From: an uncultured Novosphingobium sp.
Lineage (GTDB): Bacteria; Pseudomonadota; Alphaproteobacteria; Sphingomonadales; Sphingomonadaceae
Assembly (NCBI GenBank): GCA_946886365.1
Contig: CAMPIM010000080.1
Location: 1 to 17,726, forward strand
DNA length: 17,726 nucleotides
Reading direction: 5' to 3'
Each line of letters begins with the position of its first letter. Position 1 is the first letter of the stretch. Below, piece after piece: positions 7,149 through 14,534 of the stretch. A model generated the notes under the pieces. That model saw nothing but the letters and a program-made list of their open reading frames with translations. It did not search any database and had not been told where the DNA came from. The position numbers and the translations under genes are program-made.

Positions 7149-7217
7149 GGCAACTTTTTCGTCCCTCATGACTTGGCATGATCATCAACCCGCGAGCGAT
7201 CAGCAAGGGAGAAGTTC

Positions 7218-7550
7218 ATGGCGCAGACTCGTGAGCAGCGTGGCGAAAAGGAAACCAAAGCGGCTGTCGCCAAGGTGAAAAAGACAGGCAAGGTCACCGA
7301 TGGCGCGCGAGGAGGGATCACCGCGCCGGTTACGCCCTCTCCTGAGCTGGCCGACATTATTGGCGATAGCAAGATTCCGCGAAGCGAAGTGGTCAAGAAG
7401 ATCTGGGCCTACATAAAGGCGAATGACCTCCAAAATCCAAAGGACAAGCGAGAGATACTGGCCGATGACAAGCTGGAAAAGATATTCGGAGGCAAGAAGG
7501 CCAGCATGTTCGAAATGAACAAGCATTTGGCGAAGCATCTCAAGGCTTGA
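7218..7550 (+). CDS. SWIB/MDM2-domain protein
   Basis: A 110-residue protein. The first ~40 residues are Lys/Ala-rich and basic (KETKAAVAKVKKTGKVTDGA), resembling a histone-like tail. Residues ~42-110 form a SWIB domain, visible from IPRSEVVKKIWAYIKANDLQ, DKREILADDKLEKIFGG and SMFEMNKHLAKHL. SWIB domains are best known from eukaryotic SWI/SNF and MDM2 proteins but also occur as small stand-alone or topoisomerase-fused proteins in bacteria, including chlamydiae and alphaproteobacteria. A role in DNA binding or nucleoid structure is plausible and unproven. The ATG has AAGGGAG at 7206-7212. It is a single-gene unit closed by a strong terminator and probably unrelated to the catabolic genes. Confidence 0.9.
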   Translation: MAQTREQRGEKETKAAVAKVKKTGKVTDGARGGITAPVTPSPELADIIGDSKIPRSEVVKKIWAYIKANDLQNPKDKREILADDKLEKIFGGKKASMFEMNKHLAKHLKA

Positions 7551-7585
7551 GATGGATATTCAGACCAACTGTGTGAAATGGGAGG

Positions 7586-7624
7586 AAGGCCCTCTGCGCT
7601 GACTGCGAAGAGGGCCTTTCTTAT
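7586..7624 (+). terminator. Rho-independent terminator after the SWIB gene
   Basis: AAGGCCCTCT (7586-7595) pairs perfectly with AGAGGGCCTT (7609-7618) across a 13-base loop and runs into TTTCTTATA on the plus strand. It sits 36 bases after the SWIB stop. Because the cytochrome b561 gene ends convergently at 7648, the stem may also stop the minus-strand operon, although the T-tract on that side is weak. Confidence 0.85.
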
Positions 7625-7647
7625 AGCGCATTAGCGTAGGTTGCGTG

Positions 7648-8340
7648 TCACGCCCGGCCGAACTGGGCGATCAGCAACCACGTTCCGCCCGCAATCAGCA
7701 AGAAGAGAATAAGCGCGGACCAGGCCGATGCGAACCGCAGCGTTGGCCGATCTCCTGACCATTTCCGCGTTCCGCTGATCATTGGCCCGACAAGATTGTC
7801 GCGCCGATGGATCAGGTAGAAAAGAACAGCCACAACATGAAGGGCGGTGAGGGCAAGGATCGCGTTGAAGATGAAGGCGTGCCATTCCGCCGCGACCCGG
7901 CCAGTTTCGAAATCGACCAGATAGGAAAAGGGACCGGACTCCATGCCGTCGATATCCACGGAAAAGAAGCCGAGCCCCACCTGCACCGCGAGGATGGTGA
8001 TCATGGCGATCACACTCCAGCCGCCAACCGGATTATGGCCAGCTGCTGGGGTGGCGGCCCGGTTGAACATATGGCCGCGGACATAGCGAAGCAGGGTCGA
8101 TGGGCCGCCAACGAAGTTGGAGAAACGGGCCGTGCTGCTCCCCGCGAAACCCCAGATCAGGCGGAAGAGCAGCAGTGCGAAAATGCTGTAACCGGCTAGC
8201 CGATGCCAATCCAGCATGCGTTCTTCAGCCGTCCACCAGGCGAAACCCAGCAGCGGCACCAGCGTCCAGTGAAATAGACGGATCGGCAGATCCCAGATAC
8301 GCAGACGCACCGGCGCGCCGCTCATTTCCGCATCCACCAT
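7648..8340 (-). CDS. Cytochrome b561-family membrane protein
   Basis: A 230-residue integral membrane dihaem cytochrome b of the bacterial b561 / Ni-hydrogenase b-subunit type. Four to five hydrophobic segments are visible. Candidate haem ligands are His24 (LFHW), His46 (DWHRLAGY), His154 (EWHAF) and His168 (LTALHVV), paired in the usual helix positions; GHNPVGGW near 101-108 is a family motif. It would pass electrons between the quinone pool and a periplasmic partner, here most likely the cytochrome c encoded just upstream. The ATG at 8340 shares its A with the TGA of that gene (TGATG), showing translational coupling; an ATG at 8325 is possible. It is the last gene of the five-gene minus-strand operon. 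Confidence 0.9.
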   Translation of the reverse strand: MVDAEMSGAPVRLRIWDLPIRLFHWTLVPLLGFAWWTAEERMLDWHRLAGYSIFALLLFRLIWGFAGSSTARFSNFVGGPSTLLRYVRGHMFNRAATPAAGHNPVGGWSVIAMITILAVQVGLGFFSVDIDGMESGPFSYLVDFETGRVAAEWHAFIFNAILALTALHVVAVLFYLIHRRDNLVGPMISGTRKWSGDRPTLRFASAWSALILFLLIAGGTWLLIAQFGRA

Positions 8341-8801
8341 CAAAGTTCCGCGCGGAAACGATCGTGGCAGCTTTTGCAGGTGCCGCCAAGGCTGGTGCGC
8401 GCCGCGCCAAGGCCAGCGACATTGCCGCTGGCGGCGGCGGCATCCAGGGCCTTTGCAGCCGTGATCATGTCGCCCTGGAGCTTCACAAAGGCAGCGTTAT
8501 CCTTCCAGATTTCGGCCTTGGCGCGCGTCTTGATGCCCGATTCCGAACCGCTGCCCTTCGGGAAATATTTGGGCAACAACGCGGCGCGAGTGGCGATATC
8601 ACGCGCCAGCGGGCGGACGCTGTTCATATCGGGCGATCCGGACTTCAGCTCGTCATTGATGCTTTTGAAAGCTCCGCCAATCTCCTTGTAGCTGGCCTGG
8701 CGCGCCTTGATCGCGTTGGTGACCGCAGGTGTGGCGGCATAGGCGGCGTAGCTCGCGGCCAAGCCGACGGTTGCCAAAGCCAGGGAGTAGGGAAGCTTCA
8801 T
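8340..8801 (-). CDS. Cytochrome c'-like (class II) periplasmic cytochrome
   Basis: A 153-residue secreted cytochrome. The signal peptide covers residues 1-22 (hydrophobic stretch, then AYA|A). The single haem site is at the C-terminus, Cys142-x-x-Cys145-His146 in CKSCHDRFR, as in cytochrome c' and c556. The N-terminal helix IKARQASYKEIGGAF matches the class II pattern, but the distal methionine of c556 is not evident, so a c'-like five-coordinate haem is possible. The start at 8801 is chosen because GAGG lies 6 bases upstream and the signal peptide then begins MKLPYS; an ATG at 8813 and a GTG at 8831 are alternatives, the latter overlapping the stop of the DUF1552 gene. It most likely links the two secreted DUF proteins to the membrane cytochrome b encoded next. 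Confidence 0.9.
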   Translation of the reverse strand: MKLPYSLALATVGLAASYAAYAATPAVTNAIKARQASYKEIGGAFKSINDELKSGSPDMNSVRPLARDIATRAALLPKYFPKGSGSESGIKTRAKAEIWKDNAAFVKLQGDMITAAKALDAAAASGNVAGLGAARTSLGGTCKSCHDRFRAEL

Positions 8802-8827
8802 ATTCTGCCTCATTCTTTCTGTGATCG

Positions 8828-10183
8828 TCACGCCAATATTTCACCGATGGGCCGCTTCGTATTCATGGCATCCATGCCCCACGAGTCGACCGAAATTCCC
8901 ATAACCTGTTGGAGTGTCAAGCCGACACGGCTGATCGACTCTCCATTGCCATGGACGTGGATGCCGGATTTGATCTTTCCTCCTGCGCGCCCGGCCAGCA
9001 TCACCGGAATGCCCAGAACATCATGGTTCTTGGCATAGGATACGTCCGAATGCGCAAATACCAGTGTGTTGTCGAGCAGGGTGCCGTCGCCTTCCTTGAT
9101 CGCTGCGAGCGCCGACACGAAATCCGCCCAGGCTTCCATGCTGCGGGTGGCGAAGAAATCCACGGTCGGTTGATACCCGATGGCCCGGTCGATCATTTCT
9201 TCGTGCGTGTTCTGGTGATACCCCGTCGTCTGACCCGCCTGACGCAGATCGGACGCCGCTGTCGAGAAATTCATGTTGAACACGCGGGTCTGGTTGCAGG
9301 CCAGTGCCATGGCCAGCATCTGCGCCATCAGCTTGTGATTGATCTTCCGCTGCTGGACATCGGTGATGTCGCCTGACATGGCCGGTGCTTCGGCGGGTAC
9401 GACGCAGGCTTCGGCCGGCGGGGGTTTCTGCAACTGTAGCGCGAGCTTTCCTTCCATCTCGCGAACAGAGGTGAAATATTGGTCCAGACGGGCCTTGTCG
9501 GTTGCACCCAGGCTGGTTTCCAGCGCGCGGCGTTGTTCGGTAACCCCGGACAATACGCTCCGGCGCACCATGATGCGCGGATCGGGCTTGAAATCGGCCT
9601 TGTTGGGATCGTTGAAATCCGGGCCGAAAATCTTGCGGTAGAATTCGACCGGGCTGGGCGTGGCGGCATTCATGCTGCGTCCGTCGCGGAATGAATAGCT
9701 GGTGCGGGCATTGCCGTCCGCCGAGAGATCGAGCGAACGGAAGAAGGAGCCGCCGCCGATCGCGTCGCCGATCAGGACGTCAAGCGTAGGTGCCCGAATG
9801 GCGAGCCAATCGTCTGCGGGCGCGCCCGTGCGGACGGCGGTGTTGCCCGACAGATGAGGCAGATTGCCTTTGCCATCCAGCATCACGTCGAACCCGGTCA
9901 GGACACTTACATGCTGCTTCACGGCGGCAATGGGCGCGAGTTGTGGCGGCAGGTCGTAATCGGCCCCTATGGACTTTGGCTGCCAGCGATCAGGGATCAT
10001 CCCGCATCCCCAGAACCATGTGCCGAAGCGCACAGGCAGGCGCCCGCCCCCCAGCGTCGCGGCAAAGGCGGTGCCGTTATTGTCCAGAAACGCGTCCAGC
10101 AGGGGCAGCCCCAACGTAACTGCACCGCCGCCCAATATCCCGCGCAGCAGGAAACCGCGCCGTGTCGTTCCATTCATCAACAT
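8828..10183 (-). CDS. DUF1552 family protein, Tat-exported
   Basis: A 451-residue protein of the uncharacterised DUF1552 family. The N-terminus has a textbook twin-arginine signal (TTRRGFLLRG, Arg8-Arg9, hydrophobic to about residue 33, AFA|A at 41), so it is folded before export, often a sign of a bound cofactor or partner. The middle contains FGTWFWGCGMIPDRW (53-67) and GKGNLPHLSG (104-113). The C-terminal half has HQNTHEE (323-329) and FAHSDVSYAKNHDVLGIPVM (376-395), which recall metal-binding motifs of DUF1501 and the alkaline phosphatase/sulfatase superfamily; His110, His323, His327, His378, Asp380 and His387 are candidate ligands. No activity is established. AAGGAGA precedes the ATG at 10183, which shares one base with the stop of the DUF1592 gene (TGATG). 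Confidence 0.9.
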   Translation of the reverse strand: MLMNGTTRRGFLLRGILGGGAVTLGLPLLDAFLDNNGTAFAATLGGGRLPVRFGTWFWGCGMIPDRWQPKSIGADYDLPPQLAPIAAVKQHVSVLTGFDVMLDGKGNLPHLSGNTAVRTGAPADDWLAIRAPTLDVLIGDAIGGGSFFRSLDLSADGNARTSYSFRDGRSMNAATPSPVEFYRKIFGPDFNDPNKADFKPDPRIMVRRSVLSGVTEQRRALETSLGATDKARLDQYFTSVREMEGKLALQLQKPPPAEACVVPAEAPAMSGDITDVQQRKINHKLMAQMLAMALACNQTRVFNMNFSTAASDLRQAGQTTGYHQNTHEEMIDRAIGYQPTVDFFATRSMEAWADFVSALAAIKEGDGTLLDNTLVFAHSDVSYAKNHDVLGIPVMLAGRAGGKIKSGIHVHGNGESISRVGLTLQQVMGISVDSWGMDAMNTKRPIGEILA

Positions 10184-11838
10184 CAGCCAGTCTCCTTCGA
10201 TCTGCGAACCGTTGCCACGCGACTTTCAGGAGCCAGGCGCGGCATGGCGTAAAATGCGGGGTCCAGCGCGATGGCGCGCATCAGGGATGGGAAGCGATAG
10301 CCGCTCGCCGAGAAGCCCTGACTGAGCCGCGCTATCCCGGCTCCGTCTGCTTCCGCCGGATTGCGTCCATTGGCGTAACGCCATGCCGACTGGACGAGGC
10401 AACTGCTGACGCGCGGGCTGTCGTGGAACAGTTGCCCAAGAGCAGCGGCGCCGTTGTAGGCCTGCTTTTCGAAATCGCCGGTGACGTCGATCACCTCGTC
10501 ATGTTCGACCTTTCGGAACTGGCCGACGCCGTCGAACTGTTCCAGCCCCAAGCCTATAGGATCGGTGCGGCGGTGGCAGCTGGCGCATTCCTCGTCATCA
10601 AGGTGCGCCTGAAGCCGGGCGCGGGTCGTCTTGAGCGTCGGGTTGTCGACATTCTGCACCACCGCGAAATTCACGTTGGCGGGCGGGGCGGGGATTTTCT
10701 CGCAAAGGAATATCTCGCGCAGCGCTACCCCGCGAAGTGTCGGTGAGGTGCGGCCCGGATGCGAATGCTGTGACAACAGGCTGGCATGCGTGAGCAATCC
10801 GGTTCGCGGATCACCTTGCGGAAATTCATAAATATACCAGTCAGGCTTTGTCACCGGCACGTCGTAGATCGGGCCGAGCGTGCGGTTCATTGCGATGGAC
10901 CGCGTCGTGAAAAGGTCACGATAGTCGCCCTTTCGATCCACCAGCAACCAGTTGATGGTGCGCAGCGTCTGATCTCGCAGCGAAGTGCCGACGGCCTGCG
11001 AATAGGCGGGATAGATAAGGGTGTCCTTCGCCAGATCGTCCATTCCGTCCAAGCGGAGATAGTCGGTGAAGAAGGCGCGAACACCTTCATGGAACCGTGG
11101 CGAGGCGATCAGGCGATCGACGGCCTTGGCAAGTCCTGCCTGGGTGTCGAGCGCGCCGCTGCGTGCTTCGTCGAGCAATGTCTGATCGGGCGCGCTGTTC
11201 CACAACAGGAAGGACAGGCGGCTTGCCTTCGACCATGCATCGACGCTCCGGCGGGAGGGAGCGGGGCGATCTATGCGGAACAGAAATTCGGGGCTGGTCA
11301 GCATTCCGCCGAGCGTTGCCGCCAGACCTGCGTGGAAATTCCCGAGCGTCGCGGTCGCCTCTGTTGCCGACGTTGTTAGAGCCGCAACTTCGCCCTCGCT
11401 CAAGGGGCGTCGGTAAAGCTGTGAGCCGACACGTTGAATAAACTGGCGGGCACACGCTGAGCCATCCTTGTCCACGGGAGTGGGTGCGCAACCGATCAGT
11501 TTGGAGCGGTGCTGCTCGTCCGTCACCTGCGTCGCGATGCTGCGGGCTAACGTCTCATATTGTTCTAGGCCCGCTGCCGTGACGGAGACTGCGCTCGTGC
11601 CGACCGCCTGAAGTCCGTCGATGCGCAGGTCTGGTTCGAACCGGCCGACAATCTTGATGTCGGGGCTGAAAATATCGGCGAGGACGCTGCGATACTGGCT
11701 TTCCGTCAATCGCCGGATCTGGCTGGGAGGTGTGTTTGCATGCGTTTCGTCGGCGCGCGCTCCATTGAGGGCGATGCTGAGCCCAAGGGTGAGGCAGGCG
11801 CCAGCTAGGGCGAGCGAGGGAAGGGCGCGGACCTTCAT
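10183..11838 (-). CDS. DUF1587/1595/1592/1588/1585 protein with one c-type haem motif
   Basis: A 551-residue secreted protein with the domain chain known mainly from planctomycetes. It has a signal peptide (1-29, ARA|D), then DUF1587 (about 40-100, RRLTESQYRSVLADIF), DUF1595 (about 125-185, CARQFIQRVGSQLYRRPL), DUF1592 (about 200-325, SRLSFLLWNSAPDQTLL), DUF1588 (about 345-445) and DUF1585 (about 455-530). DUF1588 carries Cys418-x-x-Cys421-His422 in ECASCHRRTDPIGLGLEQFD, a c-type haem site. Planctomycete relatives often have an extra N-terminal cytochrome domain, which is absent here. Its function is unknown; the fixed pairing with DUF1552 is a known genomic pattern. The start overlaps the stop of the upstream 418-residue gene by ATGA. 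Together with the neighbouring cytochromes it points to electron transfer in the periplasm. Confidence 0.9.
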   Translation of the reverse strand: MKVRALPSLALAGACLTLGLSIALNGARADETHANTPPSQIRRLTESQYRSVLADIFSPDIKIVGRFEPDLRIDGLQAVGTSAVSVTAAGLEQYETLARSIATQVTDEQHRSKLIGCAPTPVDKDGSACARQFIQRVGSQLYRRPLSEGEVAALTTSATEATATLGNFHAGLAATLGGMLTSPEFLFRIDRPAPSRRSVDAWSKASRLSFLLWNSAPDQTLLDEARSGALDTQAGLAKAVDRLIASPRFHEGVRAFFTDYLRLDGMDDLAKDTLIYPAYSQAVGTSLRDQTLRTINWLLVDRKGDYRDLFTTRSIAMNRTLGPIYDVPVTKPDWYIYEFPQGDPRTGLLTHASLLSQHSHPGRTSPTLRGVALREIFLCEKIPAPPANVNFAVVQNVDNPTLKTTRARLQAHLDDEECASCHRRTDPIGLGLEQFDGVGQFRKVEHDEVIDVTGDFEKQAYNGAAALGQLFHDSPRVSSCLVQSAWRYANGRNPAEADGAGIARLSQGFSASGYRFPSLMRAIALDPAFYAMPRLAPESRVATVRRSKETG

Positions 11839-13091
11839 GGACGCACCTCACTTTGTGCGACTTGGCTGGGCGGAGCAAGGAAGGCTTTTACGCCGACGAA
11901 ATCATAGGCCGACGATATGGCAGTGAAGCGGCCCGTGCGCGGATCACGATAGCCGTCGGCGAAACGATCGATCGCCTTGCGAATGCCGGGGCAGGATACT
12001 CGCGTCAGATTGGCGCCATTCTGCGTCATCTGTTCAATCGAGTCATAGTAGCTGTCCAATGTGTAATAGCCAAAGATGCTGCCTTCTATCGAGCCATCAG
12101 GATTGAACTTGGCGCGCAGCCGGGCGCCCCGGATGTGACGGGGCGCATCCACTATCTGTTCTTTGTAGTTCATGGTCAGATCGACGGGGTCCGTCGTCAG
12201 GATGCCGCCCGTAATGCGGCCTGATACCGTGGCGCGAAGCCGGGGATCGGGGTCGGGCGTAAAGGTGGCGCGGGCGAGCGGGCCGCCACGGCCGTCGCGG
12301 GTCAGCGGTTCACTGACAGCAAGAATGGTGACGCTCACTTCACGGTCATCCTGAAGGCTGTCGACCCCGCGAAGCTCGATTACAGTGGGCGCCCGGGCCG
12401 AGATCATGGTCTTACCCGCAACTACTTCCTTGCCGTTTTCGCGGAATGTGGAAACGCAGCCGACGGCGCGCCAAAGCCGGTTATCGACGCCGTTCGTGCC
12501 ATCTGGACCTTCGAAATCCAATTTTCCTGCCTTGCCGTCCAGGTTGATACCGGCGGCAACCTTGCCCTCATAGGTTGTGAAGTTCTTCGCCAATGCCGGG
12601 AAATCGGCGGGGTTGGAGCAGGCGCTGTAAACCACTTCCCGCTTCTGGAAGGCGAGCCGCCCGGCGCCTTTGGGTAAACCGTTCAGGGCGCCGATCGCCG
12701 CCGCCAGCTCCTGCGTCGGCTCTGCCTTTGGATCGTAGCCCGGCGGGAAATGCACGGAAGATGAGCGATCGCCGCGAAGAAATATTCTGCGGAATTTGAA
12801 ATATTCGTTCATCCGCTGCTCAAGTTCCTGCCGTTTCTCCTTACCGGCATATTTGGTCTGCTCGGCAGGCGGCAGCATGGCATAGAATCGATCGAGGTCC
12901 CCGCTATCGGGCACGGGACAGCTGTCTTTCTCCCCACCCTGGGCAAGATAGACATTGCTGAGTACGAAGGCGTGGACGCCGGTTTCACCGCCGGTGGGCG
13001 CGTCGGCGCCGATGAGGGACGCCGCGATCAGGGGCAGGGCCACATATGTTCTGGTCGGCCGACCGCCGGTCGATCCCAATCTGCCCTTCAT
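11835..13091 (-). CDS. Secreted protein of unknown family, first gene of the DUF1592/DUF1552 operon
   Basis: A 418-residue protein I do not recognise. The N-terminus has a basic start and a hydrophobic stretch (16-29, YVALPLIAASLIGA), consistent with a signal peptide. There are four cysteines: Cys58 (KDSCPVP), Cys158 (YSACSNP), Cys212 (AVGCVSTF) and Cys367 (RVSCPGI), enough for two disulfides. No CxxCH motif is present. The C-terminal half (about 225-345) alternates polar and hydrophobic residues and looks beta-rich, for example GRITGGILTTDPVDLTMNY. It starts at ATG 13091 with AGAGG 5 bases upstream and overlaps the DUF1592 gene by ATGA, so it is very probably a functional partner. It could be a structural, substrate-binding or assembly subunit; this is a guess from position. 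Confidence 0.85.
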   Translation of the reverse strand: MKGRLGSTGGRPTRTYVALPLIAASLIGADAPTGGETGVHAFVLSNVYLAQGGEKDSCPVPDSGDLDRFYAMLPPAEQTKYAGKEKRQELEQRMNEYFKFRRIFLRGDRSSSVHFPPGYDPKAEPTQELAAAIGALNGLPKGAGRLAFQKREVVYSACSNPADFPALAKNFTTYEGKVAAGINLDGKAGKLDFEGPDGTNGVDNRLWRAVGCVSTFRENGKEVVAGKTMISARAPTVIELRGVDSLQDDREVSVTILAVSEPLTRDGRGGPLARATFTPDPDPRLRATVSGRITGGILTTDPVDLTMNYKEQIVDAPRHIRGARLRAKFNPDGSIEGSIFGYYTLDSYYDSIEQMTQNGANLTRVSCPGIRKAIDRFADGYRDPRTGRFTAISSAYDFVGVKAFLAPPSQVAQSEVRP

Positions 13092-13245
13092 ATATTCCTC
13101 TCTGATGCCGCTCTAGGCGGGTGCTTCAGATTTCATGACTCTTCCTGCATTTTGCCACCACCCCAAAATCGATCATGTGGCGCGGCAATTTCGCGCATCC
13201 ATTCTGCGCCAACACCGGAAACAGAAAGATTTATCCTGGGTGCCG

Positions 13246-13262
13246 GATCGACTAGGTTGATC
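13246..13262. promoter_or_regulatory. Imperfect palindrome in the divergent intergenic region
   Basis: GATCGACTAGGTTGATC is a 17-base imperfect palindrome (GATC ends perfect, one G:T step inside) located 20 bases before the AraC-family start. The 190-base gap 13092-13282 lies between the divergent envelope operon and this regulator, so it must hold both promoters. A second symmetric piece, GCGCA-N7-TGCGC, lies at 13193-13209. No convincing -35/-10 pair was seen. Operator function is inferred only. Confidence 0.35.
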
Positions 13263-13282
13263 GAAAATCAAGGGAAGTATCA

Positions 13283-14344
13283 ATGCGGCCATTACAGACG
13301 GAATCCGGCGAATGGCATCTTGCCGAGAGCGTGGCTGAGCGCGTGCTCGCCATTTATGCCGAAGCGTTCGGGTCCACTGAACCACTTTTTGCCCATGTAG
13401 GCCGGTCGGTCGATGGGGGAAGTTCATTGAGAACCTTGCCGGTTGCCGATCTTGCGCGGATGACCAGCCAGGCGATTAACGAACTGGCGCGCCGGGACGC
13501 GGTGATGATAGGACGCCGGGGGCTAGGCCCATGTGATTGGCGCGTCATAATGTACAGCCTGACGAGCGCACGAACCTTGCGTGAAGCCATCATGCGTTGC
13601 TGCGACTGTTTTGAAGCCATCGACTGGCGATGTGGCAAGATGGCGCTGCGGACCTATGGGGACAGGGCTGAACTTCAATTGGAAGCGATGCGAACCGGCG
13701 GATCGACGTCAGCGGGCTGCTTGATCGACCTTTTCGGTGTGATGGAAATACATGGCCTATTTGGTTGGCTCATCGATCATGCGATCCCAGCACGCAATGC
13801 CTGGTTGAACCATGCTCCGGAAATATTCGAGGTGCTGAATTTGCCATCATTGCCCTTCCCGGTGCGCCTGAACGAAGGCTGGAGCGGTTTTGATTTCAGT
13901 GCGTCTCTGCTGGATTATCCCGTAATGCGTAGCTGGGAAGACCATCATCGTCGGCCGCTCAGCAATCTTCTGTTCGTTTCCAACCCTCAGGAAGCCGACC
14001 GAACGCCAACCGAGATACGCGTTCGCGGCATTGCGATGGCAGCGCTCAAAAATGACAGGCGGCTGCCTTCCTTTGGTGAGATCGTGAGCAGGCTTGGAGG
14101 AAGCGAAGCTACGCTCCGCCGCCAGTTGGCGCGTGAAGGGACAAGCTATCGCCAGGTACGCGAAAGTTGCCGCCGTGAACTGGCACTGCATTTGTTACGA
14201 AGGACAGAGATAACAATCGAGGATATAGCGGCCAGACTCGATTATTGCGATTCAGATGCTTTCCGTCAGGCGTTCCGCGCATGGACGGGGCATTCGCCGA
14301 CTGCTTATCGAAATGAAGGTGGGGCTATGATGTTCCGGCTATAA
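13283..14344 (+). CDS. AraC-family transcriptional regulator
   Basis: A 353-residue regulator. The long N-terminal region (about 20-220) fits the effector domain of the OruR/ArgR-like AraC regulators, with 'LARMTSQAINEL' and 'DWRVIMYSLTSARTLREAI' as recognisable parts. The C-terminal AraC domain has two helix-turn-helix units: SFGEIVSRLGGSEATLRRQL (263-282) and TIEDIAARLDYCDSDAFRQA (311-330), followed by the family signature FRAWTGHSPTAYR. The ATG has AAGGGAAG at 13270-13277. It is divergent from the five-gene envelope operon, the usual arrangement for an AraC activator and its target. It is convergent with the TonB receptor gene. The inducer is unknown. Confidence 0.9.
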   Translation: MRPLQTESGEWHLAESVAERVLAIYAEAFGSTEPLFAHVGRSVDGGSSLRTLPVADLARMTSQAINELARRDAVMIGRRGLGPCDWRVIMYSLTSARTLREAIMRCCDCFEAIDWRCGKMALRTYGDRAELQLEAMRTGGSTSAGCLIDLFGVMEIHGLFGWLIDHAIPARNAWLNHAPEIFEVLNLPSLPFPVRLNEGWSGFDFSASLLDYPVMRSWEDHHRRPLSNLLFVSNPQEADRTPTEIRVRGIAMAALKNDRRLPSFGEIVSRLGGSEATLRRQLAREGTSYRQVRESCRRELALHLLRRTEITIEDIAARLDYCDSDAFRQAFRAWTGHSPTAYRNEGGAMMFRL

Positions 14345-14493
14345 GCTATGGCAAGATAAGATTTGCCGTGAAAATAGCAGCTAGGACTGGGGTCGTCGAT
14401 GCTAATGCTACCTTGAAGCGCCGTGAGACGGCGTGTGTAAGAAAATGCTGACCGGTTTTGGATCGAGGATGCCGCAGATATCTTAAAGATGGA

Positions 14494-14525
14494 GGCCTCC
14501 ACGCTCCGTGAGGAGCATGGAGGCC
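14494..14525 (-). terminator. Hairpin terminator of the TonB receptor gene
   Basis: GGCCTCCA (14494-14501) pairs with TGGAGGCC (14518-14525), and inside it GCTCC (14503-14507) pairs with GGAGC (14512-14516), giving a 14-position stem with one mismatch and a 4-base loop. It lies 10 bases beyond the receptor stop. On the minus strand it is followed by TCCATCTTTAAG, a modest T-rich stretch. It may also block read-through from the convergent AraC gene. The rest of 14345-14534 shows nothing recognisable. Confidence 0.75.
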
Positions 14526-14534
14526 AGCCAGTAT

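Noticed and set aside
8100..9038. Plus-strand open frame of 312 codons opposite the cytochromes and the DUF1552 gene end
   Set aside because: It crosses three real minus-strand genes, has no domain or ribosome site, and mirrors their codon pattern.
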